64,000 nucleotides of DNA from Bacillus sp. J37 (lineage in GTDB: Bacteria > Bacillota > Bacilli > Bacillales > Bacillaceae), in the NCBI RefSeq assembly GCF_000518865.1, contig NZ_JAEK01000007.1:1-64000 (forward strand), in the 5' to 3' direction. Position 1 is the stretch's first letter. The number at the start of each line of letters is the position of its first letter. Both the position numbers and the translations under genes were made by a program. This document shows positions 25,217 through 33,664 of this stretch, piece by piece. Below the pieces are notes generated by a model, which was not told where the DNA came from, did no database searches, and was given only the letters and a program-made list of their open reading frames with translations.

Positions 25217-25534
25217 ATGGCTTTTGAATCACATCATAATGAAGAAGACAAAGTGGAAGAGAAATTGCAGTCTATGGGAGAAGAAAAAAAGGACGAGGTT
25301 CTTACGAGTTTTGAAACATTTAAAAGTTACTTAGGTGACAAAGTGTCAAAAGGGGAAAAACTTGGAATGAACGAAGAGCAACTGGCTAAAACAGCCCAAA
25401 AAGTTGCCGATTACCTTGCTGACCATGAATCAGCACGTAACCGTGAAGAAAAGTTGCTTCAGGAATTATGGAAGGTTGGAAATGAGGAAGAACAGCACAA
25501 GCTTGCTCATATGCTTGTTAAGTTGGTTCAATAA
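25217..25534 (+). CDS. DUF3243 family protein (YmfJ-like)
   Basis: This 105-aa soluble helical protein matches the small DUF3243 family (Bacillus subtilis YmfJ). Its pattern is a charged N terminus, then SFETFKSYLGDKVSKGEKLGMNEEQLAKTAQKVADYLA and a final helix with ELWKVGNEEEQHKLAHMLVKLV. The role is unknown. AAAGGAGAG precedes the ATG with normal spacing, and a strong terminator follows, so it is a single-gene unit. Confidence 0.85.
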   Translation: MAFESHHNEEDKVEEKLQSMGEEKKDEVLTSFETFKSYLGDKVSKGEKLGMNEEQLAKTAQKVADYLADHESARNREEKLLQELWKVGNEEEQHKLAHMLVKLVQ

Positions 25535-25541
25535 TGATGGA

Positions 25542-25573
25542 AGAGACCGCCTCGTTAGCGGTCTCTCTTTTTT
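25542..25573 (+). terminator. Terminator after the DUF3243 gene
   Basis: AGAGACCGC and GCGGTCTCT form a 9-bp stem with a 7-nt loop, followed by CTTTTTTG. Confidence 0.9.
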
Positions 25574-25582
25574 GCCTTGAAG

Positions 25583-25972
25583 CTAAATATCCACTTTATA
25601 ATTCAATGTTAACTCATCGGCAGGCAATCCTCTTATTCCCCAATGATGCTTCGGTGTTTCGAATATTGTTATTTCAATATCTTGCGGAGATATATTCAAG
25701 TCTCTATTAATTCGGTCAAATAATAAATTGATTAACTGCTTTTTAGCCTCAATCGTTCGACCTTCAAACATACTAACTTCAATGACTGTATATGCTTCGG
25801 TCCTTCCACTTGCATAATAAAAATCTTCTTTATCCATTGGAAAAAAACGATGGAATTTCTTTTCTGTAGGAAATTGTAGTGCGTCCACCATACACGAATG
25901 AATGACCTCGGACAGTTTCTCCTTTATTGGATTTAAATTGTCTTTGACCCCATAAATTTTAATTTGTCCCAT
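25583..25972 (-). CDS. Tautomerase-fold protein (YusQ-like)
   Basis: A 129-aa protein with the Tautomerase_2 layout seen in Bacillus YusQ: KIYGVKDNLNPIKEKLSEVIHSCMVDALQFPTEKKFHRFFPM, then EAYTVIEVSMFEGRTIEAKKQLINLLF, and a C-terminal IETPKHHWGIRG-like stretch. The start is put at 25972, 9 nt after AAAGGTG; an ATG two codons earlier is too near that site. Classical tautomerases use a proline exposed right after the initiator Met, but neither possible start gives Pro here, so catalysis, if any, must differ. It is convergent with the DUF3243 gene. Confidence 0.8.
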   Translation of the reverse strand: MGQIKIYGVKDNLNPIKEKLSEVIHSCMVDALQFPTEKKFHRFFPMDKEDFYYASGRTEAYTVIEVSMFEGRTIEAKKQLINLLFDRINRDLNISPQDIEITIFETPKHHWGIRGLPADELTLNYKVDI

Positions 25973-26192
25973 CCTCATCTCACCTTTCTATCCTCAACTA
26001 AACTCATGCTTACTACAATCTATTCTATAAAGAGAATAATATTTCCTTCTTAACGAATTCTGTTTTCAAAAATGATTTCTACTAGGTTCTTTCTCCTAAT
26101 ATTTTTCAAATATGTTTTATAGCAACCTTTCCGGGTATAGTTATGCAAGGCTTACTATATCTATCCATTTAAAATCATAGGAGGAGATTCGT

Positions 26193-27050
26193 TTGTTTCG
26201 ACATCAAAAAGAATTGCAATTCGAAGTAAAAGTTGATCGACCTGATCCCATGCTTGCCCGACAGGTACAAGAAGTACTAGGTGGACAGTTTGGAGAAATG
26301 ACTGTGATGATGCAGTATCTCTTCCAAGGATTTAATTGCCGCGGGGAAGAAAAATATAAGGACATGCTTATGGATATTGGAACAGAAGAAATTGGCCATG
26401 TGGAAATGCTTTGTTCTCTCATCTCACAATTGCTGGATGGTGCATCTCCCGAGGATCAAGCAGAAGCAGCAAAGGACCCTGTAACAGCGTCTATTATGGG
26501 AGGAATCAATCCCCAGCACCTGCTTGTCAGTGGTTTAGGCGGATTACCAACCAACTCAAATGGTGTTCCATGGAACGGTTCTTATATCGTTGCAAGTGGA
26601 AATTTATTAGCAGATATGCGTTCAAACCTCCACGCTGAATCCCAAGGACGCCTTCAAGTGGCAAGGCTATACCATATGACCAATGATGAAGGTGTACGTA
26701 AAACATTCCGAAAAATGCTTGCTCGAGATCGTTACCACCAATATCAGTGGATGGCTGCAATTGAAGAGCTTGAAGGTAAAAACGGTGTGGTTGTACCAGC
26801 TTCATTCCCACCAGAAGCAGAAGAAGAAGCCCAGGAAGAAGCATATAAATTCTGGGATTTATCAGAAGGTGAAGCATCAAGTGAAGGACTTTGGGCAACA
26901 GGAGAAGCTCCGGATGGAACAGGTCATTTTGAATATGTAGCTAACCCAGTTGCAAAAGGGCAAATTCCAAATCCGAAAATCCCTGCAACCGAAGTTCATC
27001 ATGATCTTGATTATCAAAAAGTAAATGAGGGTCATCAGAAGCTAAAATAG
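26193..27050 (+). CDS. Manganese catalase
   Basis: A 285-aa non-heme dimanganese catalase that breaks down hydrogen peroxide. The start is TTG, with AGGAGGAG upstream. The four-helix ferritin-like core holds the metal ligands: a Glu near GQFGEMTVMMQYLFQG, EEIGHVEML (Glu and His), and a later Glu and His in NLHAESQGRLQVARLYHMT and FRKMLARDRYHQYQW. The C-terminal tail (GHFEYVANPVAKGQIPNPKIP) matches Bacillus relatives of spore-coat CotJC and YdbD. It is a single gene, and a 20-nt-period repeat array lies between it and the convergent MFS gene. Confidence 0.9.
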   Translation: MFRHQKELQFEVKVDRPDPMLARQVQEVLGGQFGEMTVMMQYLFQGFNCRGEEKYKDMLMDIGTEEIGHVEMLCSLISQLLDGASPEDQAEAAKDPVTASIMGGINPQHLLVSGLGGLPTNSNGVPWNGSYIVASGNLLADMRSNLHAESQGRLQVARLYHMTNDEGVRKTFRKMLARDRYHQYQWMAAIEELEGKNGVVVPASFPPEAEEEAQEEAYKFWDLSEGEASSEGLWATGEAPDGTGHFEYVANPVAKGQIPNPKIPATEVHHDLDYQKVNEGHQKLK

Positions 27051-27135
27051 GGGAAAAAGGCTGGTATAAGACCATACTAAGGTTTATGCCAGCTTATTTG
27101 TGTATTATTCCATACTTAGGGTCGAAGATTTCGAG

Positions 27136-27251
27136 ACTTATTTTCGATTATGATCCTTTATTTTCTATTTCGGCTAGTTTATTTTCGATTCTCAGATTTT
27201 ATTTTCGATTATTGAAATTTATTTTCTATTAGACAAAATTCGACACAGTTT
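27136..27251. repeat. 20-nt-period AT-rich array, copy A
   Basis: Five units with the core TTATTTTC(G/T)ATT have the C of the core at 27145, 27165, 27186, 27206 and 27226 (periods 20, 21, 20, 20). Variable 8-9 nt spacers separate them, and TTAGACAAAATTCGACACA follows the last unit. It lies between convergent genes. The period is not a multiple of three and the minus-strand reading is full of TAA, so it is not coding. Confidence 0.75.
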
Positions 27252-27296
27252 CAAGCACTCGAAAATAACTCAGAAGCCCCGCACAACTTCCGGGTT

Positions 27297-28583
27297 TTAT
27301 TTTTCTCTACGAGACCATATCACCACTGGAATAAGTAATAAAGAGAAAATCCCTCCAATAAATGATAATGTGAGATAACTTGAACCTGCCACGATCATGC
27401 CGGACATTGCTCCGCCAGCCGCTCCTGATAATGCAATCAAAACATCCACTTTACCTTGAGTCTTAGCCCTTGTGGAAGTTTTCGTTGAATCAACAATAAG
27501 CGCTGTCCCACTTATTAAACCAAAATTCCATCCTAATCCTAGTAAAGAAAGAGCAATGACTAGAAGAACCATAGAATCCCCTGGTGCAAAAGCTGATAGT
27601 AATCCTGCAAAAAGCAACGTAACTCCGGAAGCAATCGCCATCACAGTACGACCCAACTTATCAACAAGGACACCTGTAACAAGGGATGGGAGATACATGG
27701 CACCTATATGAAAACCAATCACTAGACCGACAGACCCCAAGTCATGTCCATGATGTCTCATATGAACGGGTGTCATTGTCATAATCGCTACCATGACAAT
27801 TTGAGTCAGAACCATAATTGTAGCACCAACGACTATACCTCGTTTGCTTTCAGTTTGTTCAGTTGTTGCCAAATGATCCCTTGATTTGATGTTGGTCGAT
27901 TCTATCATTCTTGCGATCACGAGTGGATCTGGACGAAGCATGGTGAAAAGAACAACACCTGCTAAGATATAAGCTGCCGCTGCTAAAATGAAAGGGCCTG
28001 CTAGTGATGGAACACCGATAGAAAGAGCAAAATTCCCCATCACATTCACTAAGTTTGGTCCTGCAACTGCACCAAATGTAGTAAAAACCATTGTCATACT
28101 AATAGCCGTTGCTCGTTGTTTAGGATTTGCCAGGTCTGTACCCGCATAGCGAGCTTGTAAATTTGTTGCTGTTCCCGCACCATAAACCAGCAGAGAAGCA
28201 AATAACAGGAAAATACTATTTATAATTGCTGCAATTATGACTCCAATCGCTCCAAGTCCACCGATCATAAAACCAGCTGTTAAACCTGTGCGACGACCAA
28301 AACGTTGAGAAAGTCTTCCCACAAATAAAGCTGCTCCTGCTGACCCTAAAGTAAATAATGCTGAAGGAAGTCCAGCAAACGCATTAGTACCAAGCATTTG
28401 CTGTGCAAGAAGGGCCCCCACAGTGACTCCAGCTGCTAATCCTGCACCACCAAATATTTGTGAAATACTGACAACGAAAAGTGTACGTTTGTATAACGCT
28501 TTTTGTTTTTCAGAAGAATCCATGTAACTTTGTGACAAAGCAGGTCGAACATCTAACACTTTTACACTTTCTTTCTGCAACAT
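27297..28583 (-). CDS. MFS transporter
   Basis: This 428-aa major facilitator protein has twelve predicted helices, a cytoplasmic MFS motif between helices 2 and 3 (FVGRLSQRFGRRTGL), and a long central loop with the charged NIKSRDHLATTEQTESKRG stretch. It looks like a drug or small-molecule exporter; the substrate is not evident. It lies 108 bp downstream of a MocR-type regulator gene on the same strand, which might control it, although such regulators more often act on a divergent gene. Confidence 0.82.
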   Translation of the reverse strand: MLQKESVKVLDVRPALSQSYMDSSEKQKALYKRTLFVVSISQIFGGAGLAAGVTVGALLAQQMLGTNAFAGLPSALFTLGSAGAALFVGRLSQRFGRRTGLTAGFMIGGLGAIGVIIAAIINSIFLLFASLLVYGAGTATNLQARYAGTDLANPKQRATAISMTMVFTTFGAVAGPNLVNVMGNFALSIGVPSLAGPFILAAAAYILAGVVLFTMLRPDPLVIARMIESTNIKSRDHLATTEQTESKRGIVVGATIMVLTQIVMVAIMTMTPVHMRHHGHDLGSVGLVIGFHIGAMYLPSLVTGVLVDKLGRTVMAIASGVTLLFAGLLSAFAPGDSMVLLVIALSLLGLGWNFGLISGTALIVDSTKTSTRAKTQGKVDVLIALSGAAGGAMSGMIVAGSSYLTLSFIGGIFSLLLIPVVIWSRREK

Positions 28584-28691
28584 CTTCTAACCTCCCTTTC
28601 TAGAAACCATATTAAACCTCCAACTAGATTTGACTTATCATAACATGCATAAAAAAGACCATACAATATAATAATTGTATGGCAAACAATT

Positions 28692-30086
28692 TTATGTAAG
28701 CTCATCTAGCAAACGTTTAAGAACCATTAATCCCTGTTCAAGCTCTTCAATTGTTTTAGGGGCACATACAGAAATCCTTACAGCCCTATCAGGACAACTA
28801 TTTCCAACAACAAAACGTTCAGCTGCATACACTTGTACTCCCTGCTGTGCGGCTAACTTCTCAAATTCAGCACCTGTTATCTTGCTCTTGCCTGGTAGTA
28901 ACAACCAACGAAAGATTCCTGTTTCAACACCTAAACATGTATAGTCTGTAAAATATTTATTAACGATTTCGTTCCTGCGAATCGTTTGTTCCTGATGCCC
29001 CGCAATTAAAAGTTCAAATTGGTTCGAAACAATTGTACGTGCTGTAAGTTCTGCTAATAACGGGGATACGGTTATATTTAAATTATAAAGTGCCTTGGAA
29101 ATTGGCTCCTTAAATTGACTTGGCACTGCTACATAGGCAAGCCTTAATCCTGGTGCTAATGCCTTAGATAAACTCGCAATATAGATTACCTGTTCCGGGG
29201 CAAATGATGCGATTGCCGGCAGAGGTTTTTTGCCCAAAAGATGGTATGAAGCATCTTCAATAACGAACTGTTTATACTTTATAGCAATTTCCGCAATCAT
29301 TTTGCGATTTTTTACAGACATAAAGGAAGCTGTTGGATTATGATAATCCGGGATCAAGTATATGCCTTTAATATTTTCATTTTTACATGCATCTTCAAAT
29401 GACGTTGGACTCATTTCATCATTCTCTGATTTTATCGGTACTAATTGTACACTAAGCATGGAGGCAACCGTTTTTAAACCGGGGTATGTATGCTGGTCAA
29501 CACCAATGCGATCTCCTGGCTTGCAAAGACTTGCCAATGTAGCAGCAATCGCATTTTGACCCCCATTTGCAAATAAAATGTGATCAACGGTTGTTACAAA
29601 TCCGCCTCTTCGGATTAGCTTTATCGCTGCATCTTTTTGCCAAAGACTTTCTCCTGCGCGGCCATACCCAAACCATCTTTCATAATCTGTCTCCTGCAGC
29701 ATACTTTTTAGCTGGAGTACCAACGGCTCATATGAAGCATTATCCGGCAGTGTTGCTCCCATTTCAATTAAATGCTTTGGTTTTGTATCTTCAAGTAAAT
29801 ACGCATTTGATAACGCATCATATGATACAAATGTGCCACTTCCTACAGAAGCACTTAACAACCCCTTTAACTCACAAACTTTAAAAGCTTTGGAAATCGT
29901 ACTTACATTTAAATCCAAATAATCAGCCAGTTCTCTCTGCGGAGGAAGCTTTGTTCCAGGCAATAAAACTTCGTTTACTATATCTTGTTCCAATTGCCGT
30001 GCGAGTACTTTATAAATAGGCTTCTCCATTTTATCAATCGACGGCTTCCAGCTCATCGGGTAGTTTTCAAACGAATTAATAGGCAT
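28692..30086 (-). CDS. MocR-type regulator (GntR HTH + aminotransferase fold)
   Basis: A 464-aa chimeric regulator. Residues 20-90 are a GntR winged helix (YKVLARQLEQDIVNEVLLPGTKLPPQRELADYLDLNVSTISKAF), and the rest is a class-I aminotransferase fold with the PLP lysine in SLSKALAPGLRLAYV and an NPTASF segment. Known members such as PdxR, GabR and EhuR sense PLP adducts. The start at 30086 has AAAGGA 8 nt upstream; the longer reading adds 17 residues. No aminotransferase or vitamin B6 gene is adjacent, so the target is unclear, perhaps the MFS gene downstream. Confidence 0.87.
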   Translation of the reverse strand: MPINSFENYPMSWKPSIDKMEKPIYKVLARQLEQDIVNEVLLPGTKLPPQRELADYLDLNVSTISKAFKVCELKGLLSASVGSGTFVSYDALSNAYLLEDTKPKHLIEMGATLPDNASYEPLVLQLKSMLQETDYERWFGYGRAGESLWQKDAAIKLIRRGGFVTTVDHILFANGGQNAIAATLASLCKPGDRIGVDQHTYPGLKTVASMLSVQLVPIKSENDEMSPTSFEDACKNENIKGIYLIPDYHNPTASFMSVKNRKMIAEIAIKYKQFVIEDASYHLLGKKPLPAIASFAPEQVIYIASLSKALAPGLRLAYVAVPSQFKEPISKALYNLNITVSPLLAELTARTIVSNQFELLIAGHQEQTIRRNEIVNKYFTDYTCLGVETGIFRWLLLPGKSKITGAEFEKLAAQQGVQVYAAERFVVGNSCPDRAVRISVCAPKTIEELEQGLMVLKRLLDELT

Positions 30087-30190
30087 GATATGCATCCTTT
30101 TTCTCACAATTATAGGATGATGCCGTAGATAAAACAATCTTTACTAACTATCTTTTAGTATAGGCTTCTTTAAAGCTGTTCCAAGTGTAA

Positions 30191-31240
30191 CTACCCTCTA
30201 TCTTTCGCTTGTGGAGGTGATTCCAGCCAGCCTTTATCAATTAAGATATTCATACCATCGTCAACAAATAAGCCAATGTTTACAAGAGTTCTAGCATACA
30301 ACAAATTTAGATCTCTTCTTGCCGTTACTGCCAGTGAGTTTCCGAATGATCTTATCTTCATTGCGAACATGTCCACTTTATGAAACAGCATGATTTTATC
30401 GGAAAAAGGAGGGTATGTAGATGTCGTTACCAAATGGTCTAGATACGCCGGTGATTGAATATGTCCAATGTGCAGTTTTTCCTTATATTGCTTTACAGAT
30501 TTTTCAGTCATATCTAAACCTCTGTTAAACAACGCCTTTATTTTTTCATCTTTCACGACCTGACAGAATCCCAATAATAATGCCTTACTTGTTGTGTTAT
30601 TCTCAATGTTATCCCAAAGATGAATGATTTCTAGTGCCTGTAATGGTCTGACATCTCCCAAAAATCCATTTAAGTAGCTCTGTTTACCGATTCTATCAAT
30701 TCCATCTGGTGATGGAATGATAGGAGGGTTTGCAATAAATTTCTTTTCCATTAAAACAGTATTAATTTGACCTAAAAAGACGGTCGCACATTGATTACAA
30801 TAAATAAAAAACTCCCTTATATCCTCCCTCATGACCAATGGAACGGCTACTGAGTAAAGACTCATACCTGCTTTAGAAGCATATTTTAAATAATGAGGGT
30901 AAAATTCATCAGCATATAAACGAGCTGCACCAAGATTAACATCATCTTCAGTAAATCCTATAGGTATGGGGAAGTTATCTTTCTTAAAAAATTCTTCTAT
31001 CCTCTGCTTGAAATCCTTTGATAAGGCTATACCATTTTCCAAGAGCAACCTTATATCTCCATCATCACAGTGTTGAAGAAAATAACGTAAAATTTGAGTG
31101 GACATACTGTTTCCCATATAAGTAGCCCAAAGTTTCCCCATTTCAAAAGTTGTTAATGGTTGGGTCCCACCTGTTATTTTCGGGTTTATTTTTAATGGTT
31201 TCATCACTTTCATTGGATTTAAATCTTTATCCCTGGTCAT
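30191..31240 (-). CDS. DUF3231 family protein, copy 3
   Basis: This 349-aa paralogue is closest to the copy at 24016-25032: both share GKLWATYMGNSMS, FPIPIGFTEDDVNLGA-type, YLKYASKAGMS, LEIxHxxDNIENNTTSKAL, TTSTYxPFSDKxMLFHKxDMF and a GWxExPPxAxDRG ending. A GGAG site 7 nt upstream supports the start at 31240. Its function is unknown. No signal peptide or membrane segment is seen. Confidence 0.82.
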   Translation of the reverse strand: MTRDKDLNPMKVMKPLKINPKITGGTQPLTTFEMGKLWATYMGNSMSTQILRYFLQHCDDGDIRLLLENGIALSKDFKQRIEEFFKKDNFPIPIGFTEDDVNLGAARLYADEFYPHYLKYASKAGMSLYSVAVPLVMREDIREFFIYCNQCATVFLGQINTVLMEKKFIANPPIIPSPDGIDRIGKQSYLNGFLGDVRPLQALEIIHLWDNIENNTTSKALLLGFCQVVKDEKIKALFNRGLDMTEKSVKQYKEKLHIGHIQSPAYLDHLVTTSTYPPFSDKIMLFHKVDMFAMKIRSFGNSLAVTARRDLNLLYARTLVNIGLFVDDGMNILIDKGWLESPPQAKDRG

Positions 31241-31733
31241 ACCTAATCTCCTTTTCCCATGTTTTTGCTTAGGATTACCAGTTTATAATCATTTAATTCT
31301 AAAAAATACCATCATTAAATGACTAAAGTCTCCGCTGCTTAAGAGTAGAGCAATTTGAGTATTAGGGAAAAAAAATAAGAATAACTATCAATTGAAAGAT
31401 ACTGCTCTTTTTAATATCCTTTTAGCTCTTCTATTTTTCTTTTTCGACACTCTCCTTAACTCCTTTTCATTTTTCAAGTACTCTATTTATCTATTTCTGT
31501 TTTTAGTAAAGGGAATTAGTAAAATAGAAATTGCATGGGGAGGAAGTTGACCAGAACATCCAGCTATTTTTTACGTTTCAACATATCATCATTCTAAAAA
31601 TTTGTTATTTAATAGTAGAATTAAATCAAATTACTCCAAAATATAATGAAGATAGTTGTATGGAGTGGCTGAATATACTATAATAAAAACAGAACAAATG
31701 TTCTTAACACCATTTAATATGGCGGTGAAACAT
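31241..31733. other. AT-rich intergenic region before the endonuclease gene
   Basis: No gene is supported in these 493 bases. It should hold the promoters of the DUF3231 gene (minus) and of the endonuclease gene (plus), but no promoter is convincing by eye. Confidence 0.4.
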
Positions 31734-32141
31734 ATGGAAGCTTGGGAGGTAGCATATTTAGCTGGTATTATTGATGGAGAGGGATCAATTACATTAACTA
31801 GAATACATAAAAACGAACATCGGAGGCCTTGTATTACAATTGCATCAACGGATATAGAACTCTTAAATTACATCAAATCTTTGACTGGTGGGATTATTAG
31901 TAATAAAAAGAATTATAATCCAGAAAAGCATAAGGATTCTTTTACTTTAAATATAAAGAAAAAGGAAAAGGTTATAGACATACTTGTACAAGTTTTACCG
32001 TATTTAAGAGTGCCCACAAAAAGGAAACGTGCATTATGGGTTATTGAACACTACGACAAAGTTACAATCAGAAACGGTAAGTATAGTAAGGACCGTTTAG
32101 AGCAAAAGTTAGCTTTTGAAAAAGCCTTTTTTGAAATTTAA
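31734..32141 (+). CDS. Free-standing LAGLIDADG homing endonuclease
   Basis: A 135-aa single-motif LAGLIDADG protein; the motif LAGIIDGEGS is at residues 9-18, so it should act as a homodimer cutting a long, roughly palindromic site. Downstream features fit the family: IASTDIELLNYIKSLTGG, LNIKKKEKVIDILVQVLPYLR and a basic KRKRALWVIEHY stretch. The start at 31734 is chosen for the GGCGGTGA site ahead of it; a 26-codon longer reading has a weak start. It ends 41 bp from the tmRNA 3' end, on the opposite strand, outside the group I intron that interrupts that gene. The intron insertion site is its likely target, an inference from proximity. Confidence 0.85.
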   Translation: MEAWEVAYLAGIIDGEGSITLTRIHKNEHRRPCITIASTDIELLNYIKSLTGGIISNKKNYNPEKHKDSFTLNIKKKEKVIDILVQVLPYLRVPTKRKRALWVIEHYDKVTIRNGKYSKDRLEQKLAFEKAFFEI

Positions 32142-32165
32142 ATTTATTAAAGACAAAAATAAAAA

Positions 32166-32187
32166 CCACCAAATATGTATTTGGTGG
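32166..32187 (-). terminator. tmRNA terminator overlapping the 3' CCA end
   Basis: On the minus strand CCACCAAATA pairs with TATTTGGTGG, followed by TTTTTATTTTTG. The first six bases of the stem include the ACCA end of mature tmRNA, so terminator and mature 3' end overlap and exonucleolytic trimming is needed. Confidence 0.85.
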
Positions 32188-32198
32188 AGACGGTGGGA

Positions 32199-32474
32199 CG
32201 TGCTATTCCATGCTTTCGTCATGGCACTGACTATATCTTGAACCTTTAATAGGTCCTTCGGCGTCTTATACGAAAAGTAGTTTTTGCCTTAAAGTTCAAG
32301 GCAGGTTTTCGTATCCTAGTACTACCAAGTTGGCAGCCTATAAGTCGATACACGGCTGTTGGATTGCTCCACATACCGCTCGGCATTGCCTTATCACCAC
32401 TTTGTGTGACTTAGGTTTCACCGATAAAGCCGAATTTTCACTTATGTGTTACCACATAAGGCGACTAATAATTA
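32199..32474 (-). ncRNA. Group I intron in the tmRNA T-loop
   Basis: The intron begins after exon base T at 32475 and ends with G at 32199, as group I rules require. P1 is clear: CGATTAA (exon CGAT plus intron TAA) pairs with TTAGTCG around a TTA loop, and the splice-site T faces G, the conserved U-G wobble. Near the 3' end GGTTCAAGATATAGTC matches the R/S core elements (AAGATATAGTC is the P7 strand). Group I introns at the tmRNA T-loop are known in some Firmicutes. It has no internal open frame; the endonuclease gene lies outside. Confidence 0.9.
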
Positions 32475-32694
32475 ATCGAACCCACGTCCAGACATAACGG
32501 CACTTAAGCGTCTACGAGCGTAGTCGATATATTTGCGGTTTCGCTAACTCCTATGCCTATCGACAGGCGTCAGAGCAGCTAGTCTGATTGGTCTCTTCCA
32601 TCATCCCCAGACGGAGGAATCAGGCGTAGTCCACTAAGAGTGAGTCCCTTACCCTACCACATGGACGATGGAGGGAGGAACAGCTAAGCAGTTA

Positions 32695-32730
32695 TTAAGC
32701 TGCTAAAGCTAAGTTATTGTTAGATTTGCC
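32695..32730 (-). other. tmRNA proteolysis-tag reading frame
   Basis: From the GGC resume codon the frame reads GKSNNNLALAA and stops at TAA (followed by a second TAA). The LALAA ending directs tagged proteins to ClpXP; clpP is in this window at 53680. Confidence 0.88.
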
Positions 32731-32968
32731 AGTTATTATTGGCGTTGACGTTTTAACGAAGACGATCCCTTCGGCCCGCAACCTAAGCTCGAACTATCCC
32801 TGTCGAATCCGTAACGTCCCCATGATAAGCCGTATATACCAGCTAGGGAATACGGGAAGTATAGAAAGATCAAGCTTATTTGCTTATGAAGTTGTTAAAG
32901 TAAGTTGACTGCCTTACAAAACCTATTATATCAGACTGGCTTGAAAATGCAATTGTAAGGTTTTGCCA

Positions 32969-33436
32969 CTACATTTTCTGGCGCTCTCTAAAGGCACGTT
33001 CAATATCACGTTTTGCTTCCTTCTTCTTCAGATCTTCACGTTTATCGTATTTCTTTTTACCTTTACCGAGACCAATCAACACTTTTGCATAGCCATTTTT
33101 GATATACATCTTTAATGGTACAAGTGCATAGCCTTCTTCTTTTGTAGCTCCGATTAATTTGGCGATTTCACGTTTCTTTAATAATAGTTTTCTTGTTCTT
33201 AATGGATCATGGTTGTATCTGTTTCCTTGTTCATACGGACTAACATGCATATTCAGCAGAAAGACTTCACCGCGTTCAATACGTGCGTAAGAATCCTTTA
33301 AGTTAACACGACCATTACGAATTGATTTAATTTCCGTACCTTGAAGGACAATGCCGGCTTCAAATGTTTCTTCAATGGCGTAATCATGATTAGCTTTCTT
33401 ATTTTGTGCTAATGCTTTTCCCATTCCTTTAGGCAT
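32969..33436 (-). CDS. smpB: tmRNA-binding protein SmpB
   Basis: This 155-aa SmpB binds the tRNA-like part of tmRNA and takes it to stalled ribosomes. It has the OB-fold start ([46 protein letters not shown]), [25 protein letters not shown], and a C-terminal basic tail ([19 protein letters not shown]) that enters the mRNA channel. It precedes ssrA and follows rnr in the transcript direction, the usual Bacillus order. Confidence 0.96.
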   Translation of the reverse strand: MPKGMGKALAQNKKANHDYAIEETFEAGIVLQGTEIKSIRNGRVNLKDSYARIERGEVFLLNMHVSPYEQGNRYNHDPLRTRKLLLKKREIAKLIGATKEEGYALVPLKMYIKNGYAKVLIGLGKGKKKYDKREDLKKKEAKRDIERAFRERQKM

Positions 33437-33626
33437 TGTATTCCCTCCCCTCTCTTGCGATACGTACTATTTTAGCAAATAATGGACAGTAACTCAATAA
33501 AGTGAAACTTCCAACAGTATATTTTCAATTTAACTGATGATTAGTTAAACATATAGGACCTTTACGGACAGTTATCTTTACCTACCCCTCTTAGTAACCT
33601 TTGAAACAAATAATTAAAAAGATGAC

Positions 33627-33659
33627 AAAGGGGCAAGCTCTATGTCAGCAAGCCCCTTT
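33627..33659 (-). terminator. Terminator after rnr
   Basis: AAAGGGGC-aa-GCT and AGC-aa-GCCCCTTT form a stem with a 7-nt loop, followed on the minus strand by a T-rich stretch, just after the rnr stop codon. Confidence 0.8.
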
Positions 33660-33664
33660 CCTTT

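Larger units (their letters stand above)
32182..32821 (-). ncRNA. ssrA: tmRNA, interrupted by a group I intron
   Basis: tmRNA frees stalled ribosomes with SmpB. The 5' end GGGGACG (32821) pairs with CGTCTCC near the 3' end, giving a tRNA-Ala-like acceptor stem with G-U at the third pair, and the gene encodes ACCA. The tag frame at 32730-32695 reads GKSNNNLALAA. The T-arm GTGGG-TTCGATT-CCCAC is split after TTCGAT: 276 intervening nt (32474-32199) separate it from TCCCACC. The mature RNA would be 364 nt, normal for Bacillus. smpB lies just upstream in the same direction, as in B. subtilis. Confidence 0.93.

Noticed and set aside
27136-27251. Periodic arrays considered as CRISPR
   Set aside because: The repeat unit is only about 12 nt with 8-9 nt spacers and a 20-nt period, the copies are imperfect, and no cas genes are present.
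32717-32908. 63-codon frame over the tmRNA 5' region
   Set aside because: The DNA is the tmRNA gene and its upstream region on the opposite strand; the frame is a by-product of the RNA sequence.
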